A stretch of DNA of 42,905 bases, taken from contig JAXHVO010000054.1 in NCBI GenBank assembly GCA_034189135.1, positions 1 to 42,905 on the forward strand, given 5' to 3'. The notes below the pieces were generated by a model. The model was not told where the DNA came from and did no database searches. It saw only the letters and a list, made by a program, of their open reading frames with translations. The position numbers and the translations under genes are program-made. The first letter of the stretch is position 1, and every line of letters begins with the position of its first letter. This DNA is from Thermodesulfobacteriota bacterium. Lineage in GTDB: Bacteria; Desulfobacterota; Desulfobacteria; Desulfobacterales; JAUWMJ01. Positions 26,235 to 36,023 of this stretch are shown here, piece by piece.

Positions 26235-26747
26235 TTATTTGCAGGTGAAGCGCCATTGACAAAACATATCGTCCGGATGTGGATCAGGAGGTGCAAACAG
26301 GCACTCCACCTGTATCCGTCGATCGATGGCTTTGGCAAAACTTTCGAACTCACCTTTATGCATGTCCTTGCAGACAAACTCATCCAGTCCCCGTCGTAGG
26401 CGTGCTTCCTGGGTCGGACAGGAGGGCACGCTAATGATCACCTCGTCTTCTTTTTCATCGATATCGTACCCCACCAGGATACACCACGGGAAATACCTAA
26501 GCGCCCGGACAAATCCCTTTAAACCCCTTTCGTCAATGTGAAATCTTTGTAAAAGATCTTCGGCTGCCATGGCGGGAACACGGCCCCAGACCAGTTCATT
26601 AATGCGTTCCGCGGTGGGCTGATCGAACCGTTCCGCCACATTGATAAACCAGAAGGCATCCATGACCCTGTAATGGTGGAGAAGAAAATCGATATAAGAT
26701 CGTAACTGTTCCGAATCCATATTTTCAAATATTTCAAGATTCACCAT
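26235..26747 (-). CDS. DUF6125-like cysteine-containing protein
   Basis: A 170-residue cytoplasmic protein. [32 protein letters not shown], and the C-terminal pattern [20 protein letters not shown] then [17 protein letters not shown] match the DUF6125 family as I recall it, whose members carry a conserved cysteine set and resemble thiazoline-carboxylate hydrolase-like proteins. No activity is established. The frame is open to 26888, but AGAGGAGT lies four bases before the ATG at 26747 and the upstream extension looks like translated noncoding DNA. The gene diverges from the TPR-array gene; their shared 268-bp region holds two dyads. Confidence 0.72.
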   Translation of the reverse strand: MVNLEIFENMDSEQLRSYIDFLLHHYRVMDAFWFINVAERFDQPTAERINELVWGRVPAMAAEDLLQRFHIDERGLKGFVRALRYFPWCILVGYDIDEKEDEVIISVPSCPTQEARLRRGLDEFVCKDMHKGEFESFAKAIDRRIQVECLFAPPDPHPDDMFCQWRFTCK

Positions 26748-26903
26748 GTTCACTCCTCTTCCGGGTGGATAGGGGCATCCCCTGGTAAAATTTCCATGAT
26801 CCACTATAGTGGGTGTAACATAGGTAATATATGCCAATTTTACCATATAAATCAACAATAGATACGATAGAAGCTTTTTATCATACAATCACCAAAGGTA
26901 GGG

Positions 26904-26922
26904 AACCAAACGATGTTTGGTT
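26904..26922. promoter_or_regulatory. Perfect 19-bp dyad in the divergent region
   Basis: AACCAAAC-GAT-GTTTGGTT has two exact 8-bp arms. It lies 31 bp upstream of the predicted -35 element of the TPR-array gene and 156 bp upstream of the DUF6125-like start. This is a good position for a regulator acting on the plus-strand promoter. A small RNA hairpin is the alternative. Confidence 0.5.
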
Positions 26923-26953
26923 GATATGATGTGGGTAACCGTCTATAATTCCT

Positions 26954-26989
26954 TGACATTGTAATAAAAATACGATATTTTATACAATT
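26954..26989 (+). promoter_or_regulatory. Promoter of the TPR-array gene with overlapping dyad
   Basis: TTGACA (26954-26959), 17 bp, then TATTTT (26977-26982). A dyad lies over the same bases: ATTGTA (26959-26964) pairs with TACAAT (26984-26989), and AAAATA (26968-26973) with TATTTT (26977-26982). A repressor bound here would cover the -10 element. AGGAT lies seven bases before the ATG at 27016. Confidence 0.5.
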
Positions 26990-27015
26990 ATAACAAATGA
27001 TCATAGGATTGAATA

Positions 27016-30000
27016 ATGAACCAGCGCACGGATGACGATCTGCCCCGTGGCTCATTTTATGGCCTGGTGACAGATAAAATATCGGTAGATGCATTTAAAC
27101 CTAAATTTGGGGATGCAAAAAACTTTGCGGTGTTTTCTTTTTTGGTCAAACAAAAGGATACCGCCACCAAGTTGAAGGGTTATATTTTGCAAAAAAACTT
27201 CGATTTATTTGACGTCGAAGTTTCACCGAATCCAGAACCGGACCCGCAAAAGGATGGGAAATATATACTTTTTATAGAGATGCTGAGAAACAAGGATATG
27301 TTTGCCACCATGGACAAGTTGCTTTTACATATCGATCATCTGGTATCAATAAAACAATGGCATTTCAAAACTTCTGCTGTTAAAGAGTATATGGATTGGA
27401 ACAGAGACAATTTTTTAAAAGCCGTTTGTCAATCGCCGGATGAGTACTCCAACCAAACGCCAGTATCCAAAGACAACGATGAAATCGATCCCGCCACCCA
27501 AAATTCGAATGATGGAAATATTAATCACCGCCTTTTAGAAAAAATTATTCAAAGGCAAATGGCCAAATTGAACCAGTCGTACATCGAATCATTGAAAGAA
27601 CACATTAAAGCCATCAATGAAAATAAACTGCAGCTGTCTCGACATATCGAAGACTTAAAAATTGACAGGGATCGCCTTTACAAACAGCTGGAGTTGAGTC
27701 ACGATCGTGAGAAAATAGCTCTATTACGTGAACAGCAGGATTTTAAAAGAATAAAATCTCTCAAAAAGCAACTCGCACTCCTGACCGCTCCGGCTTCAAG
27801 AGAAATGGAAATTGTCATCCCGGATGAAACTGCATATGACACCGATACAAAACCTGTCGAAGGTTTAGAGTCCGCTGTAGAAGAAATTAAAGATGAAGAA
27901 GAAATATATACCGAAACCCGGGATGAATACCAAAAAGCCCCATTAGAGGAGGAGCCCCCCGATGAATCGCCGGTTTCAAATAAATCATCCGGCCCGAATG
28001 TCGTATCGGATCTTCCTGACAGAATTACCATTGAAGAATCGTCCGGTTTTGTCAGACAGATGTACTGTGATGACCCGAATAAAGATGAAAGTAAAACAAA
28101 GCCGTTAGAACATGAGGATCCTGTCACGTCTATAAATAATGAACCTGAAAACCCCGAAAAAGAAAAAATAGATACCACCCATAACGAAACGGAAAATCTG
28201 GCAGCCGAACCATCTACACCTGCGAAAAATGATGAAATCCTTGAATTTGAAACTCCGGTGGAGCTGCAAGACCTCAAGCATGTTGAATCGGATGATTCAG
28301 CCGCAGAATCGCGATCAGACGATATTATTGTACAGAGCCTCATAGAAAAATCGACGGCCAAGGTTGAAGATGAATCCCGCCTTGCGGACGATCTTGTTCC
28401 CAAATACATGGTTTTAGGCCGTAAAGCCTTGGAAAAAAATGACTATGACCGTGCCATTGAATATTTTTTAAAAGTTGTTGATATACTACCAACCGCCGGA
28501 ACTGTTGTTTTGAATCTGGCAGATTTGTATTTTATTAAGCAAGAATTTGTGAATGCCAGGAAGTATGCCATCCAGGCTATGGAATTGGGTGAAGAATCTG
28601 CCACTTTGCTTTTAGAAAAAATTGATGCGGTGCTTGCAGAAGATGCAGGCCCTCCGTCTTCTATCGATAATAATATAGGAAAAATTTCTGAAAATCTGAT
28701 CGCCCGGCAAGATGGTACCAATCAAGAAGAGGAAGAGTTAGAAGATACGGTATTTATTGAAATGTCTGCTTTAAACGAAGCAGCCGATTCAGCAGAAGAA
28801 AAAATACCAAATGCTATCAAAGATATTGTTTCCCAAGATGATGAAAAAATTGAGCCAAAAGACGACGCCAGAAAATACATGACCCTGGGAATTAAAGCCG
28901 CCGGAATGAAAGATTATCACCAGGCTATTGAACATTTCAGTAAGGCTGTTGAAATACTTCCCGACAGCGCATCCGGGTTTTTTAATCTAGCAGTTTTAAA
29001 CTACAAGCTCAAGGAGTATGAAACCGCATATATGCATGCCGAAAAAGCGATCGAGTTGGGTTCGCCTTCCGCTGTCCAGATTCTGGAAAAAATAAAACCG
29101 TTAAGGGTGACTGAGGCAAAATCTCCTCAGGTTGACAGCGGAAAAGAAAGGGAAACCTTTTTTATCGAGTCTGCTGCTGCGACTCTGGAAGAGTTTATAA
29201 AAACAGAAAAGATCGAACAAACAGATACCGCTGTTGATTCATCCCATCGAGAAAAAGATGCGGTGGTGAACGATATCTTTAAACTCGGACTGGCTGCACT
29301 GGGTAAAAAAGAATTTTCCCAGGCGATCAGGCATTTCAATAAAGTCGTTGAGCTGTTGCCCAATGGAATTCCAAGCTATATTCATCTGACCAAAATACAT
29401 TACAAACTGGGAAAATACCGCCAGGCCCGTAAATATGCTAAAAAGGCATTTGAATTAGGGGATTATACCTTAAAACCGATTTTAGCAAAAATCGATGCTA
29501 AATTGGCCAAACAACCTGCTCAACCCCCTTCTACAGGTCCCATAAAACTTAAGGAACAACAAACCCCGGCCGAAACTGCTAAGGACACCAAAGAGAAACC
29601 TGAGGTGCAGCAATCTCACCATGATGCAAAACCGGGCATAAATGCGGGGGGAAATTGGCCTGAACCGAAGCTTATGGGGGAAAAGCCGGATGTCGATATC
29701 ATGCAACCGGTTGCTTTGGTCGCCGATTCAAGACAAAGTACAACACCAGCCGACTCAGAGCAGACTGTTTCAGAAGCATCAACTGATGAAAAAAAGAACA
29801 AACCGCCGCTACCGGAGGTCCCGATCGAAACCGGGGAAGTAAAGCTGGATCATATAACCAAAGCAAAGCCGGAATTACATAGCGAAAGTCTGACGGAAAC
29901 TATCACCCAGGGCAAAACCGCCTTGAAGCAGAGTCAGAATTTAGCAAAACCCGCAGACACCACACAACCGGAAGCCAAAGATGAGTTCACATCCGAAACA

Positions 30001-30333
30001 CCTTCTCAAGATATGTCCCTGCAAACAGAAAATCCTAAAGTTCCACGTGAATACGGTTCTATCGACGAGTATTTTGAAGCCGGTCTGGCGGCATCGGAAA
30101 GGAATGACTTCAACTTTGCGCTGGAATATTTCAATAAAGTTGCTCTGGCTTTACCAAAAGCACCGGCCAGTTTTCTCAACATGGCGGATATTCATTATCG
30201 AATGAAGAATTTTAAAACCGCTCGTAAGCATGCTGAAAGAGCACTTGATCTGGGAGCACATTCCGCCCATCGGATACTAAGCAAAATTGAAGATTCTCTG
30301 AAGGAAAAGAGCAGCCCTGCTCCCCTAAAATGA
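27016..30333 (+). CDS. Large TPR-array protein with acidic linkers
   Basis: A 1105-residue cytoplasmic protein without signal peptide or membrane helix. Residues 1-130 are a folded domain I do not recognise (GSFYGLVTDKISVDAFKPKF, KYILFIEMLRNKDMF). Residues 172-258 form a coiled coil. Four separate TPR units of about 80 residues follow at 463-542, 617-695, 753-832 and 1015-1096, each with the pattern (A)xxxxDYxxAIExFxKVVxxLP and a second helix pair ending in A-x-ELG. Between them are 70-180 residue linkers rich in E, D, K, P, S, probably disordered. It looks like a scaffold gathering partners on spaced TPR docks. It is convergent with guaB; the partner is unknown. Confidence 0.8.
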   Translation: MNQRTDDDLPRGSFYGLVTDKISVDAFKPKFGDAKNFAVFSFLVKQKDTATKLKGYILQKNFDLFDVEVSPNPEPDPQKDGKYILFIEMLRNKDMFATMDKLLLHIDHLVSIKQWHFKTSAVKEYMDWNRDNFLKAVCQSPDEYSNQTPVSKDNDEIDPATQNSNDGNINHRLLEKIIQRQMAKLNQSYIESLKEHIKAINENKLQLSRHIEDLKIDRDRLYKQLELSHDREKIALLREQQDFKRIKSLKKQLALLTAPASREMEIVIPDETAYDTDTKPVEGLESAVEEIKDEEEIYTETRDEYQKAPLEEEPPDESPVSNKSSGPNVVSDLPDRITIEESSGFVRQMYCDDPNKDESKTKPLEHEDPVTSINNEPENPEKEKIDTTHNETENLAAEPSTPAKNDEILEFETPVELQDLKHVESDDSAAESRSDDIIVQSLIEKSTAKVEDESRLADDLVPKYMVLGRKALEKNDYDRAIEYFLKVVDILPTAGTVVLNLADLYFIKQEFVNARKYAIQAMELGEESATLLLEKIDAVLAEDAGPPSSIDNNIGKISENLIARQDGTNQEEEELEDTVFIEMSALNEAADSAEEKIPNAIKDIVSQDDEKIEPKDDARKYMTLGIKAAGMKDYHQAIEHFSKAVEILPDSASGFFNLAVLNYKLKEYETAYMHAEKAIELGSPSAVQILEKIKPLRVTEAKSPQVDSGKERETFFIESAAATLEEFIKTEKIEQTDTAVDSSHREKDAVVNDIFKLGLAALGKKEFSQAIRHFNKVVELLPNGIPSYIHLTKIHYKLGKYRQARKYAKKAFELGDYTLKPILAKIDAKLAKQPAQPPSTGPIKLKEQQTPAETAKDTKEKPEVQQSHHDAKPGINAGGNWPEPKLMGEKPDVDIMQPVALVADSRQSTTPADSEQTVSEASTDEKKNKPPLPEVPIETGEVKLDHITKAKPELHSESLTETITQGKTALKQSQNLAKPADTTQPEAKDEFTSETPSQDMSLQTENPKVPREYGSIDEYFEAGLAASERNDFNFALEYFNKVALALPKAPASFLNMADIHYRMKNFKTARKHAERALDLGAHSAHRILSKIEDSLKEKSSPAPLK

Positions 30334-30424
30334 TTCTGTATAAATGGTTTGGATGTATGATATGAACCGGTGAAAAGGTCTAAATTTGCCACCAGGCGCT
30401 GTGGGCCATAAACTATGAACTCCA

Positions 30425-31888
30425 CTAATCCAAGCGGTAATTGGGAGCCTCTTTGGTAATAATTACATCATGGACATGGCTTTCACGCATCCCTGCCGCA
30501 CTTATTTTGATAAACCTGGCCTTTTCCCTCAGCTCTTCCAGATTTCTGCATCCCACGTAACCCATTCCCGCTTTGAGCCCCCCGATAAGTTGATAAATAT
30601 TATCGGAAAGAGTCCCCCGGTAAGGTACACGTCCGACAATACCTTCAGGAACCAGCTTTTGGTCTTCATCCTGTTCACTTTGATAATATCGGTCTTTGCT
30701 CCCCTTTTTCATGGCCTCAAGGGACCCCATGCCCCGGTACATCTTGTAACTTCGTCCCTGGAAAATGACGAGTTCACCCGGACTTTCCTCTGTTCCGGCA
30801 AAAAGGCCCCCGATCATTATGGCGTTGGCTCCTGCACCGATTGCCTTGGTAATATCACCGGAAAATTTGATCCCTCCGTCAGCGATAAGAGGCACACCGG
30901 TTTTTTTCGATATTGACTTGCAGTTCATTATGGCTGTCATCTGGGGAACGCCGATGCCCGCAATAATACGGGTGGTGCATATGGACCCGGGTCCGATCCC
31001 TATTTTCACTCCGTCTACTCCGGCATTAATAAGGTCCTCCGCCCCTTTTGCCGTACCGACATTGCCGGCGATCAGTTCAATATCTTTAAAATTACCTTTT
31101 AATATTTTTACCGCATTAATCACATTGGCTGTGTGTCCATGGGAAGTGTCTATCAGCAAAACATCGGCACCTCCCTTCAAAAGCGCATCGGCCCTCTCTT
31201 CCATGTCAGGTCCGACACCTATGGCCGCACCGGCCCTGAGTCTGCCCATGGTATCTTTACACGCATTGGGATATTTTTTTATCTTTTCAATATCCTTGAT
31301 AGTGATCATACCCTTCAACGATCCCTTTTTATCAACCACAAGGAGCTTTTCAATTCTATGTTTATGCAAAAGCTTCTTCGATTCTTCCAGCCCGATCCCT
31401 TCTGAAACGGTAACCAGGTTTTCTCGGGTCATCACTTCAGACACCGGTTTGTCCAGATTCGTCTCGAATCTCAAGTCCCTGTTGGTCACAATACCCAGCA
31501 GTTTATCTCCCACGGTAACAGGTACTCCTGAAATACGATACTGCGCCATTAGCTTCAACACTTCCTTTACCGGCTGGTCAGGAGTGATTGTCACCGGATC
31601 GATTATCATACCGCTTTCAGATTTCTTAACCCTGCCCACCTCAACCACCTGACTTTCGATACTCATATTCCTGTGTATAAAACCCATACCCCCTTCACGT
31701 GCCATACTTATGGCGCTTCGCGCTTCGGTGACAGTGTCCATTGCAGCACTTACCAGTGGGATATTAAGTGAAATATTTTTAGTCAGCCGGGTACGGGTGT
31801 CAACGTCTTTGGGCAACACATCCGAATAGTTGGGAATCAATAAAACATCATCAAAGGAATAGGCTTCTTCGGGTGGTATTTTTGTCAT
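30425..31888 (-). CDS. guaB: IMP dehydrogenase
   Basis: A 487-residue enzyme that oxidises IMP to XMP with NAD, the first committed step of GMP synthesis. The N-terminal [20 protein letters not shown] begins the TIM barrel. Two CBS domains sit between residues 94 and 205. The catalytic loop is [13 protein letters not shown] with Cys304, followed by the flap GSKDRYYQ. Length and domain order are those of bacterial GuaB. GGAGGAG lies four bases before the ATG. It is convergent with the TPR-array gene, 91 bp away, and guaA is not in the window. Confidence 0.97.
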   Translation of the reverse strand: MTKIPPEEAYSFDDVLLIPNYSDVLPKDVDTRTRLTKNISLNIPLVSAAMDTVTEARSAISMAREGGMGFIHRNMSIESQVVEVGRVKKSESGMIIDPVTITPDQPVKEVLKLMAQYRISGVPVTVGDKLLGIVTNRDLRFETNLDKPVSEVMTRENLVTVSEGIGLEESKKLLHKHRIEKLLVVDKKGSLKGMITIKDIEKIKKYPNACKDTMGRLRAGAAIGVGPDMEERADALLKGGADVLLIDTSHGHTANVINAVKILKGNFKDIELIAGNVGTAKGAEDLINAGVDGVKIGIGPGSICTTRIIAGIGVPQMTAIMNCKSISKKTGVPLIADGGIKFSGDITKAIGAGANAIMIGGLFAGTEESPGELVIFQGRSYKMYRGMGSLEAMKKGSKDRYYQSEQDEDQKLVPEGIVGRVPYRGTLSDNIYQLIGGLKAGMGYVGCRNLEELREKARFIKISAAGMRESHVHDVIITKEAPNYRLD

Positions 31889-32093
31889 GGATCTCCTCCG
31901 TTTAATAAAATAATCTATTCTCTGTGTTTTCGGTGAGCCTAGTGGTGAAAAAATGATTTTTTACCAGACCGTCATTTTTGAGCGAACCCAATAGCAAAAT
32001 CCCGGGTTTTTAGCAATCCTTTATTTGATGACTTGACAATAAAGCGGCATACATAATAAATGATGATCTCTCTTTTTAACAAAACCCTTAACC

Positions 32094-32702
32094 ATGCTGA
32101 TCAAAATTAATAATATAAACCCGCAAATGCGACTCATCATCAAGGTGGTTGATGTCCTTAAAAAGGGTGGAATCGTCGCCTATCCAACCGATACCTTCTA
32201 TGGAATAGGCTGCGATATTATGAACAAAAAAGCAATTGAAAAAATTTACCAGCTAAAACAACGCAATAAAAACAAACCGTTTAGTTTTATCTGTTCCGGG
32301 CTTAAAAACATCAGCCATTATGCAAAAGTTTCAAACTACGCTTATAAAACCATGAAACGACTCCTGCCCGGGCCTTACACCTTCGTTTTGGAAGGCTCAA
32401 AACTGGTCCCCAAGATCATGCTGACCAAGCGAAAAACCGCCGGAATACGAGTTCCGGATAATACCATTTGCCAGGCCCTGGTGGAAGAACTGGGAAATCC
32501 GATTATTACCACAAGTGCCACCATGCCTGATGGCACCCTGTTTCACCATCCTTCCTTTATCCTCGATTATTTTTCGTCTAGAATAGACTTTGTCATTGAT
32601 GGTGGTCCTGTGTCAGGGCAACCATCAAGTGTTATTTCTCTGATAAACGATTACCCCGAAGTCATACGAAAAGGGCTGGGAGATGTGAGCATATTTGAAT
32701 AA
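32094..32702 (+). CDS. YrdC/Sua5-domain protein, YciO subfamily
   Basis: A 202-residue protein of the L-threonylcarbamoyladenylate synthase family. TsaC/Sua5 makes the precursor of t6A in tRNA; the YciO branch, to which this sequence belongs by layout, has unclear activity. Telling stretches: GGIVAYPTDTFYGIGCDI, NKPFSFICSGL, LLPGPYTFVLEGS, KRKTAGIRVPDN, NPIITTSATMPDG, and an ending in VIRKGLGDVSIFE, close to E. coli YciO. No ribosome binding site is visible before the ATG. TTGACA at 32033-32038 could be its -35 element. It converges with sppA. Confidence 0.85.
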   Translation: MLIKINNINPQMRLIIKVVDVLKKGGIVAYPTDTFYGIGCDIMNKKAIEKIYQLKQRNKNKPFSFICSGLKNISHYAKVSNYAYKTMKRLLPGPYTFVLEGSKLVPKIMLTKRKTAGIRVPDNTICQALVEELGNPIITTSATMPDGTLFHHPSFILDYFSSRIDFVIDGGPVSGQPSSVISLINDYPEVIRKGLGDVSIFE

Positions 32703-32761
32703 TGCGATCGATTGATCGTTGCAGTCGGAAAAAAATCCTTCTTTCTCCGCAACGCGTAATC

Positions 32762-32775
32762 CGTAACCCGAAACA
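32762..32775. repeat. Copy of an interspersed CGTAACCCGAAACA repeat, sppA 3' side
   Basis: CGTAACCCGAAACA occurs here and again at 33831-33844, so sppA is bracketed by two copies in the same orientation. Around it lie degenerate units such as CGCAACGCGTAATC and CCGTTACCAACC, which look like the interspersed GGGTTACG-type repeats I associate with related genomes. Confidence 0.55.
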
Positions 32776-32800
32776 GTCCCGTTACCAACCAGCAACCGAC

Positions 32801-33706
32801 TTACGGACGGTATAAGTAACCGGCGTATAGTTCAGTATTCACACACCGATCTGCAATCTCTTTGGCGGATGATTCTATCAGATATTTAACCAGGGATGTT
32901 TTTTTCTCAGGGGCATAAACATATGATACTTTCCCCTTTATTCCGGCCATTCTGCCGGCCCATTCAACTGCATCTTCCAGGTTTCCAAGACGATCCACCA
33001 GATGCATTGCTTTGGCCTGCTCTCCGGAAAAGATGCGCCCGTCGGCAATAGATTCCACTTTTGACAGTTCCATCTTTCTTCCCTTGGATATTGCCTCGAT
33101 AAACTGCCGGTGAATATTGACCGACAAATCCTGAAGAATTTTTCTTTCATCGTCAGTCATATCTCTAACCGGGGATCCCATGTCCTTATATTCAACACTT
33201 TTGACCACCACCGGGACCAATCCGATTTTACGAAACAGCTGCTGAAAATTGGTAAAACCCATAATGACACCGATACTGCCGGTTATGGTGCCCGGGTTGG
33301 CAACGATTCCGTCCGCTCCCGCGGCAATATAATATCCTCCTGAAGCGGCCACCGCACCCATTGAAGCAACCACTTTTTTTAATTTAACGGTTTTTCTGAT
33401 CTCTCTGAAAATCTCCTGCGAAGGACCTACACCTCCACCTGGAGAATCTATCCGGAGTACAATTGCTCTGATTGATTTATCTTCACGGAAACGTTTAAGG
33501 TGATGAATGACATCCTTGGAATCGGAAATCACCCCTTTTATTTCGATAATACCGACTTTTTCACCCCCTGTCTTAAGATCATCATAACCGGAGTTTCTGG
33601 TGCCAACCACAACCAAAATGGAGATGACCACAACTGCGATGGCAGCTGCAGATATGGATGAAAAAACCAAAATGAAAAAAAGGTAGGGGTGTCTGCGGGA
33701 AAACAT
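32801..33706 (-). CDS. sppA: Signal peptide peptidase SppA, S49 family
   Basis: A 301-residue membrane-anchored serine protease that degrades cleaved signal peptides. One N-terminal membrane helix (about residues 7-34) leaves the catalytic domain outside the cytoplasm. The Ser/Lys dyad is present: S122 in GAVAASGGYYIAAGA and K174 in SVEYKDMGSP, 52 residues apart, the same spacing as in Bacillus subtilis SppA. LRIDSPGGGVG and GTITGSIGVIMG are further family marks. It is the short, half-size SppA type, working as an oligomer. It lies 210 bp after rpsA, separated by a strong hairpin. Confidence 0.95.
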   Translation of the reverse strand: MFSRRHPYLFFILVFSSISAAAIAVVVISILVVVGTRNSGYDDLKTGGEKVGIIEIKGVISDSKDVIHHLKRFREDKSIRAIVLRIDSPGGGVGPSQEIFREIRKTVKLKKVVASMGAVAASGGYYIAAGADGIVANPGTITGSIGVIMGFTNFQQLFRKIGLVPVVVKSVEYKDMGSPVRDMTDDERKILQDLSVNIHRQFIEAISKGRKMELSKVESIADGRIFSGEQAKAMHLVDRLGNLEDAVEWAGRMAGIKGKVSYVYAPEKKTSLVKYLIESSAKEIADRCVNTELYAGYLYRP

Positions 33707-33779
33707 GATTTAATATTTTTATTTAAGTAAACATTGGGGAATGGCCTAATTTTGTATCAAATACAATCGTTCCCGGCTG

Positions 33780-33844
33780 CGGGTTGCGTGTTACCAGTTG
33801 CGGGTCCTTTATACCCCGCACCTGGTAACACGTAACCCGAAACA
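33780..33844 (-). repeat. Long hairpin repeat between rpsA and sppA
   Basis: Arms 33780-33797 and 33822-33839 match at 17 of 18 bases (CGGGTTGCGTGTTACCAG). Inside them a second pair, TGCGGG/CCCGCA (33799-33804, 33815-33820), continues the stem. The right edge holds the CGTAACCCGAAACA unit shared with 32762-32775. In rpsA mRNA this would fold into a stem about 60 bases long. It may protect the mRNA end, stop transcription, or be a mobile palindromic repeat. No T-run follows on the minus strand. Confidence 0.65.
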
Positions 33845-33916
33845 TTGGTGTGAGAGCAAAACGGTTAAACCTTAAAGAGGTCATTGTTGGCTAAATATAA
33901 ATGTCACATTGCAGGA

Positions 33917-35797
33917 TCACTCATCATTTAGCTTTTCCTGGAGATTCTCACGAAGGATTTCTCCAAAAGATGAAGTGGCGGGTCTCATTGTATTTACATA
34001 TTCACTCAAAAGATTCTGTTCATCTTCAATCTCAAGCCGTTTGATTGATAGACCAATCCGTCTTTCCTCGGTATTGATGTTCATCACTTTGGCTGTAATC
34101 ACATCGCCGATGTTATATTTGCCCACCGGGGTCTTGATTTTTTCCTTGCTGATTTCAGACACATGAACAAGCCCCTCTATGCCCTCTTCCAACTCTACGA
34201 ACACCCCGAAATCAGTAAGATTTGTGACCGTACCGGTAATCTCTTTCCCGACTTCATAGCGCTGTGGGACAGTCTGCCACGGATCCGGCTGCAAATGTTT
34301 AATGCCGAGAGAGAACCTTTTGTTTTCCTTTTCAATATCCAGAACAATGGCCTGAATCACTTCCCCTTTTTTATATATTTCAGACGGATGTTTGATCCTT
34401 TTGGTCCATGAAATATCTGAAATGTGGACAAGGCCGTCAATCCCCTCATCTATGCCGATAAAAAGACCGAAATCAGTAATGTTTTTAATTTTACCTTCAA
34501 TAGTGGTTCCAACGGGGTATTTTTCACTGATTACATCCCACGGATTGGGAACAACCTGCTTCATACCCAAAGATATACGCCTGTTTTCAGGTTTGATATC
34601 GAGTACCACCGCTTCAACTTCATCACCCACGGAAACAATCTTGGATGGATGGCGTATTTTTCGAGTCCATGACATTTCCGAAACATGAATCAACCCCTCG
34701 ATACCCTCTTCCAGTTCAATAAAAGCCCCATAATCGGTCAGGCTGACAACTTTACCGGTTAAGCGCTCTCCCAAAGGATACTTTTCAACCGCCACTGACC
34801 AGGGATCCTCGGTGAGTTGTTTCATTCCAAGTGAAACCCTTTCCTTTTCGATATCCAGGTTAAGAATTTTGACGGTGATCTCATCACCAATGGAAAAGAG
34901 TTCTGAGGGATGTTTAACGCGTCCCCATGAAATATCGGTAATATGAAGCAGTCCGTCTATACCACCAAGATCAATAAAAACACCATACTCCGTGATATTT
35001 TTTACCACACCCTTGACGACTTTCCCCTCATGAATGGAAGATAGGGTTTCTACTCTTCTGGATTCACGCTGATGTTCGAGTATCGCCCTTCTTGAGAGCA
35101 CGATATTGCTCCGTTTTCTATTATATTTTAGAATCTTGAAAGTATACTTATTTCCTACCAACTCATCTAGATTTCGTACCGGACGCAAATCCGCCTGTGA
35201 ACCAGGCAAAAATGCCTGGACACCTATATCTACGGAAAAACCACCTCTGACGCGATTTAAAATAACGCCTTCGACAGTTCCTTCTTCATCGTAAAGTTTT
35301 TTAATATCTTCCCATACCTTGATATTTTCGGCTTTTTCTTTGGAAAGAACAACCCGCTCTTCTTCTTCGTCCCACCATTCAACCATTACTTCTGTGCTGT
35401 CACCCACTTGGACGTTGATATTTCCCTCTTCGTCTTTAAATTCAGCAATCCGTATCTGTCCTTCTGATTTGTATCCAATATCTACCAAAACATATTCGTT
35501 GTCGATTGAAATGATCTTGCCTGTCACCACTTCACCTTCAGTAAAGCGTTTAAAGCTTTCCTCATACAAATCCATCATGCTTTCCATACTTTCATCAGGT
35601 TCGGAAACATCGTCAGCTGACGGTTCATCTTCCGGCGCATCACCTTTTAATTCTTCACCCTTCTGATTATCCCCTGCACCCAGCTTAACTATTGCTTCCG
35701 GCATAACTTCATCATCCGGCTGGCTCACATCTGAATTCTCCTGTTCATCATCCTGGTTTAATTGTTTGTTTTCTTCGTTTTTACCTAAATCGTTCAT
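33917..35797 (-). CDS. rpsA: 30S ribosomal protein S1
   Basis: A 626-residue protein that helps the 30S subunit bind and unfold mRNA. Six S1/OB domains are visible at about 85-155, 171-238, 256-326, 341-413, 428-500 and 515-587. The third to sixth have the YGVFIDLGGIDGLLHITDIS pattern; the first two are more divergent, as usual for the ribosome-binding domains. An acidic, probably disordered N-terminal extension of about 75 residues makes it longer than E. coli S1 (557). AGGGGGA precedes the ATG. The cmk-rpsA order is common in proteobacteria, supporting the call; the gap to cmk is 226 bp. Confidence 0.97.
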   Translation of the reverse strand: MNDLGKNEENKQLNQDDEQENSDVSQPDDEVMPEAIVKLGAGDNQKGEELKGDAPEDEPSADDVSEPDESMESMMDLYEESFKRFTEGEVVTGKIISIDNEYVLVDIGYKSEGQIRIAEFKDEEGNINVQVGDSTEVMVEWWDEEEERVVLSKEKAENIKVWEDIKKLYDEEGTVEGVILNRVRGGFSVDIGVQAFLPGSQADLRPVRNLDELVGNKYTFKILKYNRKRSNIVLSRRAILEHQRESRRVETLSSIHEGKVVKGVVKNITEYGVFIDLGGIDGLLHITDISWGRVKHPSELFSIGDEITVKILNLDIEKERVSLGMKQLTEDPWSVAVEKYPLGERLTGKVVSLTDYGAFIELEEGIEGLIHVSEMSWTRKIRHPSKIVSVGDEVEAVVLDIKPENRRISLGMKQVVPNPWDVISEKYPVGTTIEGKIKNITDFGLFIGIDEGIDGLVHISDISWTKRIKHPSEIYKKGEVIQAIVLDIEKENKRFSLGIKHLQPDPWQTVPQRYEVGKEITGTVTNLTDFGVFVELEEGIEGLVHVSEISKEKIKTPVGKYNIGDVITAKVMNINTEERRIGLSIKRLEIEDEQNLLSEYVNTMRPATSSFGEILRENLQEKLNDE

Positions 35798-35983
35798 ATT
35801 AAAAAAAATCCCCCTTGCCTTTGTTTTTGGCTATTTTATCAGATAGCATAACTTAATATAACTATCAGACTGATTTTAAAAAAACAACCATTAATTTGAT
35901 TTTTGTAACCAGAGTGAACAAAGCAGCTTTTAAATCGACCATCAGCAAAATTTAATTTCAATTTTTGATTGGGTTTTTTTGCT

Positions 35984-36011
35984 CCAGGCCCTCAAGTTAC
36001 CAAGTGCCTGG
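35984..36011. other. Short hairpin after cmk
   Basis: CCAGGC (35984-35989) pairs with GCCTGG (36006-36011) across a 16-base loop, 12 bp beyond the cmk stop codon. On the minus strand it is followed by AGCAAAAAAA, not T's, so it is not a standard terminator. The codons for the end of Cmk (around 36030-36050) and this hairpin are in GC-rich repeat-like sequence, unlike the rest of the gap up to rpsA, which is AT-rich. Confidence 0.3.
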
Positions 36012-36023
36012 TCTCCCAGCTTT

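Noticed and set aside
25836-26262. Two overlapping minus-strand frames of about 115 codons
   Set aside because: Their products lack family features and have no ribosome binding site. They are AT-rich chance frames, and the plus-strand 28-codon frame lies across them.
30765-31652. 295-codon plus-strand frame antisense to guaB
   Set aside because: It is the shadow of a highly conserved gene. The product is low in complexity (many S, T, P, I) and no start signal is present.
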